From NCBI GenBank assembly GCA_012799255.1, contig JAAZLQ010000088.1, positions 1 through 8,210 of the forward strand: a stretch of 8,210 bases of DNA, read 5' to 3'. A program made the translations under genes and the position numbers. This document shows, piece by piece, positions 5,390-8,210 of the stretch (positions within the stretch are counted from its first letter, which is position 1; each line of letters opens with the position of its first letter). The notes beneath the pieces are model-generated. The model saw only the letters and a list, made by a program, of their open reading frames with translations. It ran no database searches and was not told where the DNA came from. The DNA comes from Bacillota bacterium (GTDB taxonomy: Bacteria; Bacillota_G; Limnochordia; DTU010).

Positions 5390-8170
5390 TTAGGAGGAAA
5401 TAGCGTCAGAACAACGTTGGCAGATATCAGGATGATCCGCACTATCGCTCATCTGAGGGAAGTACTTCCAGCAACGCTGACACTTATCGCCCCCAGCACG
5501 GAGCACATCAACACCAACTCCTGATTCACTGTAAAGCACTCCACTAGCGTCGCTAAAGGGTCGCACTTCCACATCAGAAACAATTAGTAGCAAGCGCAAA
5601 TCTGAAGCAAAAGCTTCCAAGATATCCTGTTTAGCTTGGTCAGCGTAAATCACTACCTTGGCTTCGTTAGAAGCTCCGATCACCTTGTCAGTCCGAGCAA
5701 GTTCGAGCCCTTTGGAAATCACCTTACGAATCTCCAAGAAACCTTCCCAACGTTGATCCAACTCTGGGTTCCAATACTCAGCAGGTAACTCTTGCCAAGT
5801 ACTAAAGTGTACGCTCTTTTCCAAATCAAGCTGCTGTGGGAGATGTCCCCAGATTTCTTCAGCCGTAAAGACCAGAATTGGTGCCACAAGCTGCGCTAGT
5901 TCCTTAATAATGGCTAAAAAGGCAGTCTGTGCCGAGCGCCGTTCAAGGCTATTTGCGTGATCGCAATAGAGACGGTCTTTCAATACGTCAAGATAAAAGC
6001 CACCTAAATCAACTGAGCAAAACTGATGCACTGCGTGGTAGGCAATGTGAAAATCGTATTCTTCATAAGCCTTACGCATTCTGCGACTAAGTTTCGCCAA
6101 TTGCATTAGTGCCCAACGATCAATTTCTTCCATTTCCGCATAAGGTACAGTGTGAATAGCTGGATCAAAGTCATGAAGGTTACCCAAAATGAAACGGGCA
6201 GTGTTTCGAATTCGCCTATAACTGTCAGAAAGCTGTTTTAGAATGTCAGGCGAAATCCGGATGTCACCACGGAACTCCGCAGACGACACCCAGAGTCTCA
6301 GTACATCTGCACCATATTGCTCCCATACCTCTTCTGGCCCCACCACGTTACCGACCGATTTTGACATCTTACGTCCCTCTCCGTCCACAACCATTCCATG
6401 GGTCAACACAGCCTTGTAAGGTGCCCGTCCTTTTGTGGCCACTGATGTAGATAGGGAGGATTGGAACCAACCACGATGTTGGTCACTACCTTCCAAATAG
6501 AGATCGCAAGGCCACGCCAAGTCATCACGAGTAGTCAGCACAGCCCAGTGCGAAACTCCGGAGTCAAACCATACATCCATAGTATCCGTTTCTTGTTGAA
6601 AACTGACTCCACCACAGGCCGGACATTTGAATCCCTCTGGTAAGAGTTCGTTTGTAGACTTGGAGAACCAGGCATTGGAACCTTCTTTACTAAAGACCTC
6701 AGCCACATGCTCAATCGTCTCCCGAGTTGCAATGGTTTCTCCACATTCACAATAAAACACTGGGATAGGCACACCCCAAATTCTCTGCCTAGAAATGCAC
6801 CAGTCTCCCCGGTCAGCAACCATTCCTCTGATCCGATCGATACCCCACTTCGGAATCCACTGTACCTCTTGAATGGAGTTGAGCATGGCATCCCTGAACT
6901 GATCAATGGAAACAAACCACTGGTCAGTAGAACGATAAATCACAGGTTCTTTGCAGCGCCAGCAATGGGGATAGGAGTGTTCTACAAAGTCCATTTTCAA
7001 AAGAGCTTCTGTTTTCTCTAGATCAGCCACTACTGCTTTGTTGCCCTCAGCTAAACTCAGGCCTGCATAAGGACCAGCCTCGTCAGTGAACCTTCCCTGG
7101 GCATCAACCGGTGAAAGGGTGGGCAAACCATACTGCAATCCTACGACATAGTCTTCGTGACCATGACCTGGAGCGGTATGAACGCATCCGGTACCCGCTT
7201 CAAGCGTAACATGGTCGCCTAGAATCACCAAAGAATCCCTATCCATCAATGGATGGGTACAAACGATTCTTTCCAACTGTTCGCCTTTATACTCCGCGAC
7301 TATTCCCTGAGAGGAAAGATCCAGCTCTTCTAGAACTCCTGCTGCTAACTCCTTAGCCAGGACCAACTTACCCCGCTCCGTTTGGACGACAACGTAGTCA
7401 TAATGGGGATGAAGAGCAATGGCTAAGTTCGCTGGAATCGTCCATGGTGTTGTGGTCCAGATAACAAAATAGGTGTCTTCCTCGGACAAAATGCCCTTGC
7501 CATCTTTGACGGCGAAGCGTACGAATATGCTCGGTGAGCGGTGATTGTCATATTCAATTTCGGCCTCTGCTAGGGCAGTATGGCAATCAGAACACCAATA
7601 AACGGGTTTTTGAGCTTTATACACAAAACCCTTCTCCACCATTTCTCCGAAAATGCGGATTTGAACTGCCTCATAATCTGGGCGCATCGTGATGTAGGGA
7701 TCTTCCCAATCTCCCCATACCCCAAGTCTCTTAAACTGCTTACGCTGCATATCTATTTGCTCCCGAGCATAAGCAGCGCAATGTTCGCGAAACTCCGCGA
7801 TTGACATTCCTTCCCGTTTGTCACCTAAGGCACGCACAACATGCAACTCAATCGGTAACCCATGGGTGTCCCAACCTGGAACATAGGGTACATGATACCC
7901 GGCCAGCGAACGCGAACGCATCACAATGTCTTTGAGAATTTTGTTGAGGGCAGTCCCAATATGAATGTTGCCGTTAGCGTAGGGAGGGCCATCATGGAGG
8001 ATAAAACTAGGCCTGTTCTGCTCCTTACCCAATGCTTGGAGCTGGCCATAATAGTCTTCCGTTTCCCACCTTTCCAGCAGATCAGGTTCCCTTTTGGGCA
8101 AGTTTCCCCGCATAGGGAACTCCGTTACTGGTAACTGTAATGTCTGTTGATAGGCTGATCCTTTTTCCAT
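5390..8170 (-). CDS. ileS: isoleucyl-tRNA synthetase
   Basis: Charges tRNA-Ile with isoleucine in the cytoplasm. The 926-residue length fits the bacterial type with a C-terminal zinc module. Visible in order are PPYANGNIHIGT (62-73), where HIGT replaces HIGH as in many Clostridia; WCSDCHTALAEAE (192-204); and the CP1 editing domain with TTTPWTIPANLAI (240-252) and GTGCVHTAPGHGHEDY (326-341). WCISRQRIWGVPIPVF (457-472) and the KMSKS loop (601-605) follow. The C-terminal CQRCW and CQRC pairs (Cys897, 900, 917, 920) ligate zinc. ATG 8170 is chosen over TTG 8191 because AAGGAG (8183-8178) sits seven bases before it. The gene ends at a strong terminator. A T-run with the 3' half of a GC-rich stem just upstream suggests T-box control. 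No damage is seen. Confidence 0.98.
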   Translation of the reverse strand: MEKGSAYQQTLQLPVTEFPMRGNLPKREPDLLERWETEDYYGQLQALGKEQNRPSFILHDGPPYANGNIHIGTALNKILKDIVMRSRSLAGYHVPYVPGWDTHGLPIELHVVRALGDKREGMSIAEFREHCAAYAREQIDMQRKQFKRLGVWGDWEDPYITMRPDYEAVQIRIFGEMVEKGFVYKAQKPVYWCSDCHTALAEAEIEYDNHRSPSIFVRFAVKDGKGILSEEDTYFVIWTTTPWTIPANLAIALHPHYDYVVVQTERGKLVLAKELAAGVLEELDLSSQGIVAEYKGEQLERIVCTHPLMDRDSLVILGDHVTLEAGTGCVHTAPGHGHEDYVVGLQYGLPTLSPVDAQGRFTDEAGPYAGLSLAEGNKAVVADLEKTEALLKMDFVEHSYPHCWRCKEPVIYRSTDQWFVSIDQFRDAMLNSIQEVQWIPKWGIDRIRGMVADRGDWCISRQRIWGVPIPVFYCECGETIATRETIEHVAEVFSKEGSNAWFSKSTNELLPEGFKCPACGGVSFQQETDTMDVWFDSGVSHWAVLTTRDDLAWPCDLYLEGSDQHRGWFQSSLSTSVATKGRAPYKAVLTHGMVVDGEGRKMSKSVGNVVGPEEVWEQYGADVLRLWVSSAEFRGDIRISPDILKQLSDSYRRIRNTARFILGNLHDFDPAIHTVPYAEMEEIDRWALMQLAKLSRRMRKAYEEYDFHIAYHAVHQFCSVDLGGFYLDVLKDRLYCDHANSLERRSAQTAFLAIIKELAQLVAPILVFTAEEIWGHLPQQLDLEKSVHFSTWQELPAEYWNPELDQRWEGFLEIRKVISKGLELARTDKVIGASNEAKVVIYADQAKQDILEAFASDLRLLLIVSDVEVRPFSDASGVLYSESGVGVDVLRAGGDKCQRCWKYFPQMSDSADHPDICQRCSDAISS

Positions 8171-8192
8171 AACCTTGCTCCTTTCATCCAAT

Positions 8193-8210
8193 AAAAAAAT
8201 CGCCCCAAAA
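8193..8210 (-). terminator. 3' half of a likely leader terminator (T-box?) before ileS
   Basis: On the minus strand GGGGCGA (8206-8200) runs into seven T (8199-8193), ending 10 bases before the ileS Shine-Dalgarno sequence. This is the usual place and form of the terminator 3' arm in T-box leaders of aminoacyl-tRNA synthetase genes. The matching 5' arm and the T-box itself would lie beyond the window, so the assignment is inferred. It could also be the terminator of an upstream gene. Confidence 0.5.

Noticed and set aside
6535..6915. Minus-strand open frame of 126 codons inside ileS
   Set aside because: It is an overlapping-frame shadow of the intact ileS, with no ribosome binding site or family resemblance.

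Overview
The window looks like the chromosome of an endospore-forming Firmicute of moderate GC, most likely a Clostridia/Peptococcaceae-type organism. The evidence is a YtaF-family sporulation membrane protein, a YteA/YlyA-type TraR/DksA zinc-finger protein, a DUF5665 membrane protein, PyrR RNA-based control, strong AGGAGG ribosome binding sites and some TTG starts. This assignment is inference from protein families and gene order; no lineage marker is present.

Layout. A short plus-strand unit at the left carries ytaF (134-754). It converges on a long minus-strand block running from right to left: ileS (5390-8170), a strong terminator (5341-5375), then a tight cluster DUF5665 - TraR/DksA (YteA-like) - lspA - rluD-type pseudouridine synthase (5310 to 3056), then pyrR - uraA (2896 to 1065) ending at a clean terminator (1022-1049). 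The order ileS / DksA-like / lspA / rluD-like / pyrR / uracil permease matches the well-known Bacillus subtilis ileS-ylyA-lspA-ylyB-pyrR-pyrP neighbourhood, with a DUF5665 gene added. The 267-base gap between the convergent ytaF and uraA has no credible gene but holds an extended inverted repeat that pairs without mismatches only as plus-strand RNA.

How the genes work together. ileS, lspA, rluD and the DksA-like gene serve translation, lipoprotein maturation, ribosome modification and transcription control. pyrR-uraA is a small pyrimidine unit: PyrR senses UMP/UTP against PRPP and binds RNA, and UraA imports uracil.

The most interesting content is regulatory. The pyrR leader has its own promoter and a full three-state PyrR attenuator (binding loop, antiterminator, terminator). 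A second PyrR-type loop sits in the 47-base pyrR-uraA spacer, where there is no room for a terminator and the loop's lower stem includes the uraA Shine-Dalgarno sequence. One bicistronic operon therefore seems to combine transcriptional attenuation for pyrR with translational repression for uraA. In addition, pyrR has no ATG/GTG/TTG at its expected start; a strong Shine-Dalgarno sequence points at an ATT codon. The right edge shows what looks like the 3' half of a terminator just before ileS, consistent with a T-box leader cut by the window end. None of the protein families is new.
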